From contig NZ_LMPD01000003.1 in assembly GCF_001424305.1 (NCBI RefSeq), positions 420,387 to 484,386 of the forward strand: 64,000 bases of DNA, read 5' to 3'. Of the stretch, positions 42,085-51,523 are shown in pieces (position 1 is the first letter of the stretch; each line of letters opens with the position of its first letter). The position numbers and the translations under genes were made by a program. Under the pieces are notes generated by a model. That model worked only from the letters and a program-made list of their open reading frames with translations. It searched no databases and was not told the DNA's origin. The stretch comes from Pedobacter sp. Leaf176 (GTDB lineage: Bacteria > Bacteroidota > Bacteroidia > Sphingobacteriales > Sphingobacteriaceae).

Positions 42085-43095
42085 ATGAAAAAATTGATTT
42101 TAGGGCTTTTGCTTTCTCAGTCCTGTTTTGCTCAGGATTTACCGTTAAAAGATATGATACAGTCAAAGCAAGAAGAAATAACCGTTAGTGTGAAGCGCGG
42201 ACAAATTGATATGCTAACCGGCGTGGTTTATGGACAAATCTTATCAACAAGATCTGCCAGGCAGTTAAAAATGACCATTCTCGTTCCCAGGAACAATGAT
42301 CTTAAGCCCGCTATTGTCTATTTTCCCGGCGGGGGATTTACGTCTGCCGACTATGACAAATATTTTGAAATGAAAGATGCACTGGCCAGGGCGGGTTTTG
42401 TTGTTGCCGCTGCTGAATACAGGGTGATTCCTAACGTTTATCCCGCATTGGTAAACGATGGTAAGTCGGCAGTAAGATATCTTAGGGCACATGCAAAGGA
42501 ATTGGGCATAGATCCCAATAGGATTGGCGTTCTTGGAGATTCAGCGGGAGGATACGTTTCTCAAATGGTGGGCAGCACGAATGGCGAGAAAGAACTTGAT
42601 AAGGGGGAATACCTGGACCAAACCTCTGATGTACAGTCTGTTGTAACCTTATATGGAATCAGTAACCTCCTGAATATTGGTGAGGGATTTGCTCAAAAAA
42701 TAGTCGACGTACACCATTCGCCAGCGGTAACTGAAGCCTTGATATTAAACGGAACTGCATTTGGCGAATTCCCTGGAGCGTCCGTTACCTCCAATCCTGA
42801 AAAGGCATTAAAGGCAAGTTCAATGGGGCATATCAGGAAAGGCCTACCTCCTTTTTTAATTATGCATGGCACCGCCGATAAACTTGTTTCGCCACAGCAA
42901 AGCGAGCAGCTTTACAATGCGTTAATTGGTGCAGGTAACAAAGCACAATATATTGTAGTTAAAGGAGCAGACCACGGTGGATTAATGTGGTTCCAGGATG
43001 ATGTAATAAACAGAGTGGTAGACTGGTTTTTAAATACACTGGGAAAACCCAAGCCCAATCCTGTAGAAAATAAGCCGAAAAAGTCTAATTTGTAA
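42085..43095 (+). CDS. Secreted alpha/beta hydrolase (esterase)
   Basis: 336 aa. Signal peptide to about residue 16 (S-C-F-A-Q). The oxyanion loop is P-G-G-G-F; the nucleophile is in G-D-S-A-G-G; the acid is in G-T-A-D-K-L; the base is in A-D-H-G-G. The type is an esterase/lipase of the BD-FAE-like group. With padC directly upstream, release of hydroxycinnamates from plant material by this enzyme followed by their decarboxylation is a reasonable pathway (inference). The lysine-rich C-terminal tail is unusual. Confidence 0.85.
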   Translation: MKKLILGLLLSQSCFAQDLPLKDMIQSKQEEITVSVKRGQIDMLTGVVYGQILSTRSARQLKMTILVPRNNDLKPAIVYFPGGGFTSADYDKYFEMKDALARAGFVVAAAEYRVIPNVYPALVNDGKSAVRYLRAHAKELGIDPNRIGVLGDSAGGYVSQMVGSTNGEKELDKGEYLDQTSDVQSVVTLYGISNLLNIGEGFAQKIVDVHHSPAVTEALILNGTAFGEFPGASVTSNPEKALKASSMGHIRKGLPPFLIMHGTADKLVSPQQSEQLYNALIGAGNKAQYIVVKGADHGGLMWFQDDVINRVVDWFLNTLGKPKPNPVENKPKKSNL

Positions 43096-43201
43096 ATCGC
43101 TTAGGAAAAGATTTGGCGAACGAAGATTGAATTGTAATAGTCTATTATTCCGGCAATTCTAATCAAATCAGGGAGTTCGCGGTTTACCCGATTAGAAAAA
43201 T

Positions 43202-43248
43202 GTTAACTAAGTCTAGGATATCTGATCGATATCCTAGACTTAGTTAAC
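43202..43248. terminator. Perfect 21-bp inverted repeat between convergent genes
   Basis: Left arm 43202-43222 and right arm 43228-43248 match at all 21 positions around a 5-base loop (TGATC). It lies 107 bp after the esterase stop and 41 bp after the S41 protease stop on the other strand. No strong T-run follows on either strand. Most likely a bidirectional terminator or 3'-end stabiliser. Confidence 0.6.
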
Positions 43249-43288
43249 TTCATTAACACTACATCATGGGCTTTGCAAACCCAAAAAG

Positions 43289-45355
43289 TTAATGTTTCAT
43301 TAAGATGTAATCGGTCAGAATTTGCCCGGCTTCCCTTTTAGTAAAATCAAGGTCTTCTGTTCTGGTTGCTACCTGCCCCATTTTCAAATCGGGGAGATTC
43401 ATTGCCCTGCGTAATAGGTTATCCCGGAGTAAGCTCTTTGTTTCATTGGCCTCACGTTGCTTTCTTAATTGCTGCTCATCCAAAACGACCATCGTTATTG
43501 CTTCGTTTTTCCTGAACTGAGCAGCAAAATCTGCAAAATATGCATTTGCCGGACTCTTTTGCGCCCTTAAACGGTGTAGTTTTTGCAGCTGCGGTATCGT
43601 GGTGGAAAAACCTCCTATTGCTGTGAAACCGCTTTTTGCAATAGTATCCCATGGCAACGCAGCGGGTTCGGTGTTTTCACCGTAGTTTGCTATTGGTATG
43701 AGCGAAGGCAACTGTATGTCTGGAATTACGCCTTTAAGCTGGGTTGAACTTCCGTTGATCCTGTAAAATTTACCTACGGTGAGGTTAAGCTGACCGAGCA
43801 GGCCTAAGGATCCCGCAGCGACCTTGGCTTTATTGACAAGCTTATCCAAATCAACGGGGGTCTGCACGGTTCCTTTTCCGTAAGACTGCGTACCAAGAAT
43901 AATTCCTCTGCCATAATCCTGGATCGCACCTGCAAATATCTCTGATGCAGAAGCACTGAAACGATCTAAAAGAACGGCCAATGGCCCATCGTATGATATG
44001 CTGTTATCTTCATCATTATCTATCCTGACTTCATTCTTACTATCCCTGACCTGAACCACCGGCCCATTTCTTATGAAAAGTCCGGTAAGCGAAATGGCCT
44101 CATGTAACGACCCTCCACCATTATCCCGCAGATCGACGACCACGCCATCAACCCCAGTCGCTTTTAAAGTATCCAGAATCAATTTTACATCACGGGTGGT
44201 GCTCTTGTAATTGGGATTGCCAGACTGAAAATCAGCGAAGTCAAGATAAAACGATGGTACCTTGATGATACCAATTTTTACTTCCTTTCCATTGGAGAAG
44301 TAGGTTTTAACTTCTTTTTTTGCAGACATCTCCTCCAGAATGATCTTTTCTCTAATCACCTCTATAATCTTCGGCACATCAGAATTACTCTTTCCCTTCG
44401 AAAGCACCTTCAGCCTGACTATCGTACCCTTTAACCCTCTAATCAGATTAATGGCGTTATCCATCCTCCAGCCCACGATATCCTGAAACTCGCCTTCTTT
44501 TCCCTGCGCAACGGCAAGTATTCTGTCTTCGGCTTTTAACAAGCCGGTCTTGTAAGCAGGTCCTCCAACAGTAATAGACTTGATGGTGATGTATTCATTT
44601 TCAGAAGCCAGTGTTGCTCCTATTCCTTCCAATGCTCTGGCCATTTTTATTCCATACTCTGCAGATTTGGAGGGTGTAAAATAATTCGTGTGTGGATCTA
44701 TAGCTCCCGTAAAGGCATTCATCAACATCTGAAAAACGTCCTGGCTATTGAGTTTATCTGATTGGTCAAGAAAATTTTGGTAGCGCTTTCTTAGTACCTC
44801 TTTGTTTTTAGCAAGATCCCCACCAGCGAGCTTCAGGTTCAACAAATCGTATTTCACACGCATTGCCCACTGTGCATCCATTTGTTCCGCAGAGGTAATA
44901 AATGGCAAATCCTTTCGGTTGTAGGTATAAGTTTCCTTTTTGCTTAGGTCAATGTTACCATCAAGTAAAGAAAGCGCATAAACCCACCTATCGTTGTAAC
45001 GTCTTCTAAAAGTGTTAAACATAAAAAAAGCATCATCCAAATCCCCTGTTATAAGGTCGTCATCCAGTTTGGAACGCAGCTTCTCGAATTCAGAGACGTC
45101 GGTATTCAGCAAATAGATGTGGGTGCCGTCCATACTTTTCAGGTAACGATCAAAAATAAGTGAGGATACCGAATCATTAAGGGTAACCTTTTTATAATTC
45201 GCAGTTGTAATCATTTTGACAACCAACCGGCTGACGTTGGCCTGGCTATCATCTGGTTTAAGGTCAACGTAAGGTTGATCTCCTTTAAATGAGATCAATA
45301 AGAAAAAGGCCAGTATTGGCACTAAGATGTATGCTTGCTTTATTTTTTTATTCAT
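43289..45355 (-). CDS. S41 family tail-specific carboxy-terminal protease (Prc-like)
   Basis: 688 aa from the ATG at 45355 (M-N-K-K-I-K-Q); an ATG at 45382 would add nine residues before the membrane signal. An N-terminal hydrophobic segment anchors or exports it. A PDZ domain lies near 230-330 and the S41 core near 345-545, with the nucleophile in R-F-S-A-S-A-S-E-I and the lysine base in S-Y-G-K-G-T-V-Q. A Prc-type C-terminal domain follows. It trims periplasmic proteins from the C-terminus. It is the last gene of the SusCD-TlpA cluster, 90 bp after a TlpA gene. Confidence 0.9.
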   Translation of the reverse strand: MNKKIKQAYILVPILAFFLLISFKGDQPYVDLKPDDSQANVSRLVVKMITTANYKKVTLNDSVSSLIFDRYLKSMDGTHIYLLNTDVSEFEKLRSKLDDDLITGDLDDAFFMFNTFRRRYNDRWVYALSLLDGNIDLSKKETYTYNRKDLPFITSAEQMDAQWAMRVKYDLLNLKLAGGDLAKNKEVLRKRYQNFLDQSDKLNSQDVFQMLMNAFTGAIDPHTNYFTPSKSAEYGIKMARALEGIGATLASENEYITIKSITVGGPAYKTGLLKAEDRILAVAQGKEGEFQDIVGWRMDNAINLIRGLKGTIVRLKVLSKGKSNSDVPKIIEVIREKIILEEMSAKKEVKTYFSNGKEVKIGIIKVPSFYLDFADFQSGNPNYKSTTRDVKLILDTLKATGVDGVVVDLRDNGGGSLHEAISLTGLFIRNGPVVQVRDSKNEVRIDNDEDNSISYDGPLAVLLDRFSASASEIFAGAIQDYGRGIILGTQSYGKGTVQTPVDLDKLVNKAKVAAGSLGLLGQLNLTVGKFYRINGSSTQLKGVIPDIQLPSLIPIANYGENTEPAALPWDTIAKSGFTAIGGFSTTIPQLQKLHRLRAQKSPANAYFADFAAQFRKNEAITMVVLDEQQLRKQREANETKSLLRDNLLRRAMNLPDLKMGQVATRTEDLDFTKREAGQILTDYILMKH

Positions 45356-45445
45356 AATGTAATTTGTTGTACTGATCAGCATAAAGGGCTATGCTGTTAT
45401 TGAGTGCTGGTAATTAATGTAACTACTTGATTTCTTATGTATGTT

Positions 45446-46519
45446 TTACGGAAACAATTCCCTGAGTTTCTTTTCCAGGGCAGCTCCCCGAAGGTCCTTT
45501 CCAATGATGTTCCCATTGGGATCAACCAATAAACTGCTGGGAACAGCTCGTAATCCATAATATGTGCACAATTCATCATTCCAGCCCTTTAAGTCCGACA
45601 ACTGAGTCCAGGGCATCTTTAACACGCCCAGGGAAGCCATCCATTTATCCCGGTCTCGGGCTTCATCCAGAGAAATACTGATCACTGTAAAGTTATGCGC
45701 TTTAAGCTCCTCATACATCCTGATCAGCTCGGGGATTTCCTTACGGCATGGCACGCACCAACTTGCCCAAAAATCAATCAATACATACTTACCCTTGAAG
45801 GCAGAAAAGCTTACAGGATTACCTTTTTCATCATTTTTGGTGAAAGAAATCACTTTTTCTCCCAGCGCACTTCTTTTCAGTACTGCAAGACGTTCAACAA
45901 TCCGGATTCCTTGTGCAGTTGCCTTCGTGCTCCTGCTCAGCCCATCATACATCGAACTGACCTCTTCATAACTTCCCGTGCGCCCATGACTTTCAATCAG
46001 ATCTAAGCTAACTGCACTTTCTGGATGGTTTGAAATGAATTCCTTGGTAAGCAATTTTTTACGGTCTCGAAGTAATTCCAGTTGCTTCTCTAACTGTCTT
46101 CTTTCGTTTATGCCAGATTGATTTTGTTGCCCGAGAACCTTCTCAGATTCATATAAAGGCAGCAGTGTATGTGTGAATGCAACAAATTCGTCATTGGTTC
46201 TTGAGCCTGTGATCTGAAGATGGTCCAGGGAATCTCTCCGTCCATTAATGCTCATTTTACCCGGCTCAATGAACAAATATATTGCCCTGCCTGGAAAAAT
46301 CATGGTGATTTTCTGTGCTTCTGTCACCTGCGCCTCCCAGGTAAACTTACCGTCGAGCACTTTAAGGTTATCAGTTTTTGGTATACTTCCCTGATAATAA
46401 TTAATAATCACACTTGAGTTGCCTAGAAAATCAATCTTCGCGTCTAGGCGAACCTGTGCAGACAGTCTGAAAGCAAGGCTACAAATAGCAATTAATGCAC
46501 AAATTAAAAGAAATCTCAT
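45446..46519 (-). CDS. TlpA-like thioredoxin with N-terminal DUF4369-type domain (copy 4)
   Basis: 357 aa. Signal peptide ends near L-S-A-Q (residue 22); a beta-rich DUF4369-like domain (about 25-110) and a helical linker follow. The C-terminal thioredoxin fold (about 215-357) has W-A-S-W-C-V-P-C-R with the redox pair and the cis-proline in R-A-V-P-S. Such proteins are periplasmic or lipid-linked thiol-disulfide enzymes. It lies between the S1C protease and S41 protease genes; 44 bp separate it from the former. Confidence 0.88.
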   Translation of the reverse strand: MRFLLICALIAICSLAFRLSAQVRLDAKIDFLGNSSVIINYYQGSIPKTDNLKVLDGKFTWEAQVTEAQKITMIFPGRAIYLFIEPGKMSINGRRDSLDHLQITGSRTNDEFVAFTHTLLPLYESEKVLGQQNQSGINERRQLEKQLELLRDRKKLLTKEFISNHPESAVSLDLIESHGRTGSYEEVSSMYDGLSRSTKATAQGIRIVERLAVLKRSALGEKVISFTKNDEKGNPVSFSAFKGKYVLIDFWASWCVPCRKEIPELIRMYEELKAHNFTVISISLDEARDRDKWMASLGVLKMPWTQLSDLKGWNDELCTYYGLRAVPSSLLVDPNGNIIGKDLRGAALEKKLRELFP

Positions 46520-46563
46520 TATAAGTTTAGGTTTAAAGCCAGGCAGCTGTCAAACTGCTGCCT

Positions 46564-47505
46564 TTATTTGTTAACACTTTTTTCCAAAAGGGATTTTATT
46601 GATGCCACAGGAATGGTCGTTTTAATTACCATCTGTAGATTAACCTGCGGACGATCCTGTGCATAGATAGAGTGCGTTGATGACACCATCGCGACCATGT
46701 TGCCGCTCTCATCCAATATTGGCCCCCCACTGGATCCCTTAGCATAATCTGCACTGATCTCCATCCTGTTCCCCATAAACCCAACTTTATTATTGGCAGT
46801 ATTTCTGGTTACTATGCCTTTGCTGTAGTAATACGCATAGCCATCTGGATGGCCAATTGTGTAAACTGTCTCACCCACATCCAGGGCAGATCCCAGTGGA
46901 ATTGGCGATAGCGGTTTTTTTGTCACGCTAACCCTAAACAAGGCTGCATCTGCTTCTTTACTATAGTTTAAAATCTTCGAAATCGGGTAAATATCACCAG
47001 AGCTGGAAGCTACAAATGTAAGGCTGTCGCTAGCAGAAAGCGTCACTTCAGGCTCCAGAAAATCCCTCATTACGTGCCAGTTGGTAACGCATAGACCGTC
47101 GCTACTTAACGCAGTAGCTGTTGCAAAAATTTCGAGGTGTGCCGGTTTCGCGTTTGTTGCACTGAAATATTTACAGATCATTAGCACCCCCTCTTTACGT
47201 AAATGCATCACCTGGGCGGGAGTAAGTATCTTATTACCGGCTTTGGGAAAGTTGCTGGTCATTGAACGCACATCAGACTGCATCAGCGTTTGTCTCCGGA
47301 GCTCCGAAGATTTCAGCAGGGGCCTGATTTTATGTTCCGTGTTGAGGTTCTGTTCAACATCGATCAACAATTGCTTGTAATCCACGTAATCAACCTCTTT
47401 TTGCGCGCGCACAGATAGGGTAAATAGTTGAACAAAAAACAAAATGCCAAGCGAAACCAAAACTGGCCCGTTGATTTTTTTGCAAAAAAAACTTGTGTTC
47501 TGCAT
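46564..47505 (-). CDS. Secreted S1C-type trypsin-like serine protease
   Basis: 313 aa. Signal peptide ends near R-A-Q (residue 35). The catalytic triad is visible: His in T-N-W-H-V, Asp in E-A-D-A-A-L-F-R-V, Ser in K-G-S-S-G-G-P. I see no PDZ domain after the protease core, unlike DegP/DegQ. It sits between two TlpA-like genes (6 bp after one), so it is co-expressed with the thiol-redox proteins and the SusCD transporter. Confidence 0.88.
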   Translation of the reverse strand: MQNTSFFCKKINGPVLVSLGILFFVQLFTLSVRAQKEVDYVDYKQLLIDVEQNLNTEHKIRPLLKSSELRRQTLMQSDVRSMTSNFPKAGNKILTPAQVMHLRKEGVLMICKYFSATNAKPAHLEIFATATALSSDGLCVTNWHVMRDFLEPEVTLSASDSLTFVASSSGDIYPISKILNYSKEADAALFRVSVTKKPLSPIPLGSALDVGETVYTIGHPDGYAYYYSKGIVTRNTANNKVGFMGNRMEISADYAKGSSGGPILDESGNMVAMVSSTHSIYAQDRPQVNLQMVIKTTIPVASIKSLLEKSVNK

Positions 47506-47511
47506 GCTATC

Positions 47512-48624
47512 TTAAAGTATAGAGGAAAGCTTATTTTCCAGTTCAATTCCACGAAGATCTTTTGCAATAATTTTCCCTGTTGGATCCAGCAAGAAGTTTG
47601 CTGGTAGCGAGTTGACGCGGAAAAGTGTGGCGACATTTGTTTCCCAGCCTGCCCCCTGCTCCCAGGTGAGGCCATCCTTGGCGATTGCGTCCATCCAAAG
47701 TTTTTTCGCATTTTCTCCTCTCTCCAAAGCGACACCAAGAATGGTAAAGTTTTTGCCTTTAAATTTTTCGTATGCTTTTATAAGGTTAGGATTTTCCCTT
47801 CTGCACGGACCACACCAGCTCGCCCAAAAATCTATCAGAACATACTTTCCTTTGAACGAGTTGAGGCTTATATCCTGATCCTTAGAATTTTTTAATGTAA
47901 AGTCTGGAGCTATGCTTCCAATCGTTAAGCCTTTGGCTTCCTCTAATTTTTTTGCATAACCTTTTCCGAATGTGCTTTCTTTTAGCTCAGTACTAAGACT
48001 ATTGAACAGCGCTGAAGCCTTTTCTAAATACTGGTCAGGGCTGACAGCAGCACGCAAGGTATTTAAACTAACTAATGAGTTCGGGTGCTTTTCAATAAAG
48101 CCTATCTGCATCTGAAGTTTGGCCATCGCCATAGATTGATAAACCTCGGTGAGCTGCTGTTGTTGCTCCGGTTTGCCCTGCAGTTTTTTCATGTCTGCAT
48201 TTAACTGCGCTTCAGTTTTTTTGAAAGGGGCGAGCAAAGTAATTAATTCCTGCTGATCTTTATTCAACTGTGTTCCACCTATCTTGGCCCTAAACAGTGA
48301 ATCAGGGGTGTTTACCTCTATCGTACCATTTTCAAGATAAATCGCCACCTGGTCTGGACTGGGTTTGGAGTTAATCTTTTCTCCATTTTGTGCAAGCATT
48401 AAAAATGCCTTCATTGGATTGGTAACATTGCCGCTTATCAAGAACTTGCCATCGTTCTGCACTTTGGCAGAGTCGAAATTGGTTTTTCCTTTATCCTGAT
48501 AAGCCAGTTGTACGGTTGCCGGAAGCTTAACATTATTGATCGTTCCTTTGACAGTGTATTGTTGTTGCGCTAATGCAGTAAAAGGCAAAGCTGCAAGCAG
48601 CGTAATAATAATTTTCTTTTTCAT
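47512..48624 (-). CDS. TlpA-like thioredoxin with N-terminal DUF4369 domain (copy 3)
   Basis: 370 aa, same layout as the gene upstream: signal peptide (A-L-A-Q near residue 20), DUF4369 beta-domain, helical linker with E-K-H-P-N-S-L-V-S-L, and thioredoxin fold with W-A-S-W-C-G-P-C-R-R-E-N-P. The C-G-P-C pair is the classic thioredoxin dithiol; its paralogues here have C-V-P-C or C-Y-P-C. Clearly a tandem duplicate of the 48766-49887 gene (shared linker and E-N-P-N-L-I run). Confidence 0.88.
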   Translation of the reverse strand: MKKKIIITLLAALPFTALAQQQYTVKGTINNVKLPATVQLAYQDKGKTNFDSAKVQNDGKFLISGNVTNPMKAFLMLAQNGEKINSKPSPDQVAIYLENGTIEVNTPDSLFRAKIGGTQLNKDQQELITLLAPFKKTEAQLNADMKKLQGKPEQQQQLTEVYQSMAMAKLQMQIGFIEKHPNSLVSLNTLRAAVSPDQYLEKASALFNSLSTELKESTFGKGYAKKLEEAKGLTIGSIAPDFTLKNSKDQDISLNSFKGKYVLIDFWASWCGPCRRENPNLIKAYEKFKGKNFTILGVALERGENAKKLWMDAIAKDGLTWEQGAGWETNVATLFRVNSLPANFLLDPTGKIIAKDLRGIELENKLSSIL

Positions 48625-48765
48625 CGTTATATAATTTTTTTTAATGGTAATGAAGCTATCTGATTCATCATCCTACTGTGCGGTTTGCAAATCATGATGG
48701 TTTCATAGAAATTTAGTTATGTTATTTATTAATATCAGAGGTGGCTAAAAAACCGCCTATCCATA

Positions 48766-49887
48766 TCAAAAGAAAATGGTCTTTAGTTTTCGGTTGAGGT
48801 CATCTCCCCGCAAGTCTTGGGCAATAATCTTTCCGCTGGGATCAATCAGAAAATTTGCTGGTATCGCACTGATGTTGTAAAGCTTTGCAACTGCACTTTC
48901 CCAGCCTTGCAGATCTGATACCTGTTCCCAAATCAGGCCATCCTTTGCAATGGCGTCTTTCCATTGCTGTCTTCCTTTCGTTCCCTCGTCAAGCGATACA
49001 CCCAGGATATCGAAATTCCTGTTTTTGAAAAGATTAAAAGATGCGATCAAATTTGGATTTTCCCTCCGACAAGGAACGCACCAGCTTGCCCAAAAATCCA
49101 GGAGTATATATTTCCCCCTAAATGAGGAAAGTGAAACTTCCTTACCATCTGGATTTTTTAAGGTAAAGTCTGGCGCCAGACCACCTACTTTAATCATCCT
49201 GGACTGCTTAATCGCATTTTTATAAACGATTCCGTTAACAGAATTTTGCACTTGCTTACTTAGGGTATTGAAAAGATCAGCGGCCATCTCAACGTCTTTG
49301 ACCGGATCAATATTGGCAAATAGCATGCTTAAACTCACTAATGAGCCTGGGTGCATTTTAACAAAGTCCTTAATTTGTGCTAATCTGCGGACCTGTAGCT
49401 TGGCATATTCAGATTTGATCTTCTCCTGCACAACCTTATCTCCATTAGCGTTGTCGTATTCTTTTACCATTGTCGTGGTCGCCTTCTTAAAGGGTTCCAA
49501 AAGGTCGATCATTTGCTGTTGTTCATCATTAAGAGGCGTCCCTACTACATTCGCATATTTTAATGAATCAATAGCATTTACTTTAATCTCTCCCTTTTCA
49601 AGATAAATCGCAACCTGATCCTGACCAGCCAGTTCACTGATAGGCGCCCCTGTGTGGCTCAATAAGAGAAAGGCTTTCATCTTGTTCTTCTGGGAACCTT
49701 TAAAAACGAACTGGTTATTTTCCAGGACGGCAGAGTCCTGTTTCACCTGCTGGTTTACCTTATAATTGAGGTAGGCTTTAGCCTTTGGGGAAACTTTTTC
49801 TACGCGGAGCGAAATGGTATAATCTTCCTGTGCCAGTGCAGCGAACGGCAGTAATGCCAGCACACCCAATATGATTTTTTTCATCAT
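48766..49887 (-). CDS. TlpA-like thioredoxin with N-terminal DUF4369 domain (copy 2)
   Basis: 373 aa. Signal peptide (A-A-L-A-Q), DUF4369-like beta-domain (about 22-120), linker with K-M-H-P-G-S-L-V-S-L, thioredoxin domain with W-A-S-W-C-V-P-C-R-R-E-N-P and cis-proline in S-A-I-P-A. Sequence and order show tandem duplication with copy 3, from which it is separated by 141 bp without a gene. Possible role: reducing or isomerising disulfides of the substrate imported by the SusCD pair. Confidence 0.88.
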   Translation of the reverse strand: MMKKIILGVLALLPFAALAQEDYTISLRVEKVSPKAKAYLNYKVNQQVKQDSAVLENNQFVFKGSQKNKMKAFLLLSHTGAPISELAGQDQVAIYLEKGEIKVNAIDSLKYANVVGTPLNDEQQQMIDLLEPFKKATTTMVKEYDNANGDKVVQEKIKSEYAKLQVRRLAQIKDFVKMHPGSLVSLSMLFANIDPVKDVEMAADLFNTLSKQVQNSVNGIVYKNAIKQSRMIKVGGLAPDFTLKNPDGKEVSLSSFRGKYILLDFWASWCVPCRRENPNLIASFNLFKNRNFDILGVSLDEGTKGRQQWKDAIAKDGLIWEQVSDLQGWESAVAKLYNISAIPANFLIDPSGKIIAQDLRGDDLNRKLKTIFF

Positions 49888-49912
49888 TATATTCTTAATA
49901 TTTTTTCTATGG

Positions 49913-50455
49913 CTAAATTCCGTCGAGTTGATTGAGCTGCTGGGCCAGCTCCGGATGTGATGGCATCGGTAAATTCAGATTTAAGACTTTACCCATTTTA
50001 TCCAACAGGATAAAGCGTGGAACGGTAGTAATGCCGAATGCCTTTTCAAAAGTTTTATCTTTCACCATCCATTGGAGGCCGGCCAATTTTGCCAGGTACG
50101 GCCCTTTCCATTTCCAGCTTTGTGTATCTATCGAAATGCCTACGAAGGTGATGTTCTTGTCTTTCAACTTTCTCTCCAAATCGACCAAATGTGGTTGCTG
50201 GGCGCGGCAGGGGTAACACCAGGTAGCCCACACGTCAATAACCACATACTTTCCTCTTAGGTCGCTTAATTTCTTACCATTTCCTATATGTCCTGTTGTA
50301 TCCCTGAATACAATATCGGGAACACTATCGCCTACCTTTAACAAGGTAGTGTCAGCAGTAAGTTTATTTATGTTTTGGGCCTTTGCCTTAATCGCATATC
50401 CGCTCAACAGCAAGGCTGAACAGATGATAATGGCGACGATTTTTATGATTTTCAT
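49913..50455 (-). CDS. TlpA-like thioredoxin, short form (copy 1)
   Basis: 180 aa. Signal peptide (A-K-A-Q-N near residue 27) and then only the thioredoxin fold, with W-A-T-W-C-Y-P-C-R and cis-proline in T-T-V-P-R. It lacks the DUF4369 domain of its three neighbours. It lies 10 bp after the lipoprotein gene, hence in the SusCD operon. Confidence 0.88.
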   Translation of the reverse strand: MKIIKIVAIIICSALLLSGYAIKAKAQNINKLTADTTLLKVGDSVPDIVFRDTTGHIGNGKKLSDLRGKYVVIDVWATWCYPCRAQQPHLVDLERKLKDKNITFVGISIDTQSWKWKGPYLAKLAGLQWMVKDKTFEKAFGITTVPRFILLDKMGKVLNLNLPMPSHPELAQQLNQLDGI

Positions 50456-50465
50456 ATCTTTAGTT

Positions 50466-51485
50466 TTAGTTGGCTAAGAAGAAACGGATATAAACCCTTG
50501 CGGAATCATTGGCTACCGGCGGAACGCCAAAGGGGGAGCCTGTGTATGTTTTGAGTTTTACTCCCATAACGTACCAGCGTTGCTTAAGCATGAGTGCTTT
50601 GTTGGGAAACTTTAGAGTCAGACTATCTTTACTGAATAAAGATTTGGCTGTTACAGTGGTCAGGTCCTTCACAAGGTTGTAAGCGGCACCAGGTACGGGC
50701 ACAGGCGCAGGCACACCTGTGAATTTCTCCTTTGTTATGCCCGCCCTAACTTCATCATCGGTAAGTGCGATACCCTGCACCCTAACATCGTTTGCAGGGA
50801 ATTGGGTGTTCAAGGTTAACCTAAACTTTACTGAGTCAGGTACGGTAGTATAGTAAAGTGATAATGCTCCGCTGGACAATCTTCCTGCCGTGACACCACC
50901 GATTATGCTGGCACTGGACATTTTCGCTTTAAGTTCGCCTTTGGTTACGAATACTTTGAAAAAGAAAACTGAATAATTAAGTTTAGCACCGTTGCTTGAA
51001 GAAAGAGTTACCGGAACAAGATATATTGTACTGTCTTTTAACTGACTTCCATCATTCAACAAGACATAGAGCGAATCTTTGGTTTGTGTCGAGCCTGAAG
51101 TAAGGTTAAATACACCCTTATTAGCCACAGTAAATGCTTCGGCAGAAATGGCTGGATTAGTTTCGCGATAGATGAGGTTATATTGGGCAACGAGGCTGGG
51201 ATCGACTACTGCTGTGATGAGATCATCAGATTTAACGCGCTCCTTTACACCAATCGGTACGCCCTTATAGTAAGGTGTAAAACTGTAGTTGATGCCATTT
51301 AAAGCTACCACATTGCTACCCTGTACATAAGAAACCATTCCGCTGCTCATTCTAGATTGCAAATCATCTGCCTCACTCATTTCCTTTTTACAGGCAGCGA
51401 GGGTTATAACCGCTATAATAATCCCCAGCAGGCATTTTGGGATGAAAAAATTTGATAAACTGTGATGGTAGTTTTTAGTTGCCAT
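50466..51485 (-). CDS. SusCD-associated lipoprotein (DUF1735/BT_3987-like N-terminal domain)
   Basis: 339 aa. The signal peptide ends in a lipobox, I-T-L-A-A-C-K-K, with the lipidated cysteine near residue 32. The next 200 residues resemble the immunoglobulin-like DUF1735-type domains of surface lipoproteins encoded with SusC/SusD. It is probably exposed on the cell surface and helps bind substrate. It is 38 bp after susD and 10 bp before the first TlpA gene. Family assignment of the domain is tentative. Confidence 0.75.
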   Translation of the reverse strand: MATKNYHHSLSNFFIPKCLLGIIIAVITLAACKKEMSEADDLQSRMSSGMVSYVQGSNVVALNGINYSFTPYYKGVPIGVKERVKSDDLITAVVDPSLVAQYNLIYRETNPAISAEAFTVANKGVFNLTSGSTQTKDSLYVLLNDGSQLKDSTIYLVPVTLSSSNGAKLNYSVFFFKVFVTKGELKAKMSSASIIGGVTAGRLSSGALSLYYTTVPDSVKFRLTLNTQFPANDVRVQGIALTDDEVRAGITKEKFTGVPAPVPVPGAAYNLVKDLTTVTAKSLFSKDSLTLKFPNKALMLKQRWYVMGVKLKTYTGSPFGVPPVANDSARVYIRFFLAN

Positions 51486-51523
51486 GATTGTTTTTAATTA
51501 ATGGATCAAATGAATAGTGGCTT

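Noticed and set aside
47364..47738. Minus-strand frame bridging the S1C protease and TlpA genes
   Set aside because: It runs in a different frame through the end of one gene and the start of the next; both genes are complete without it.
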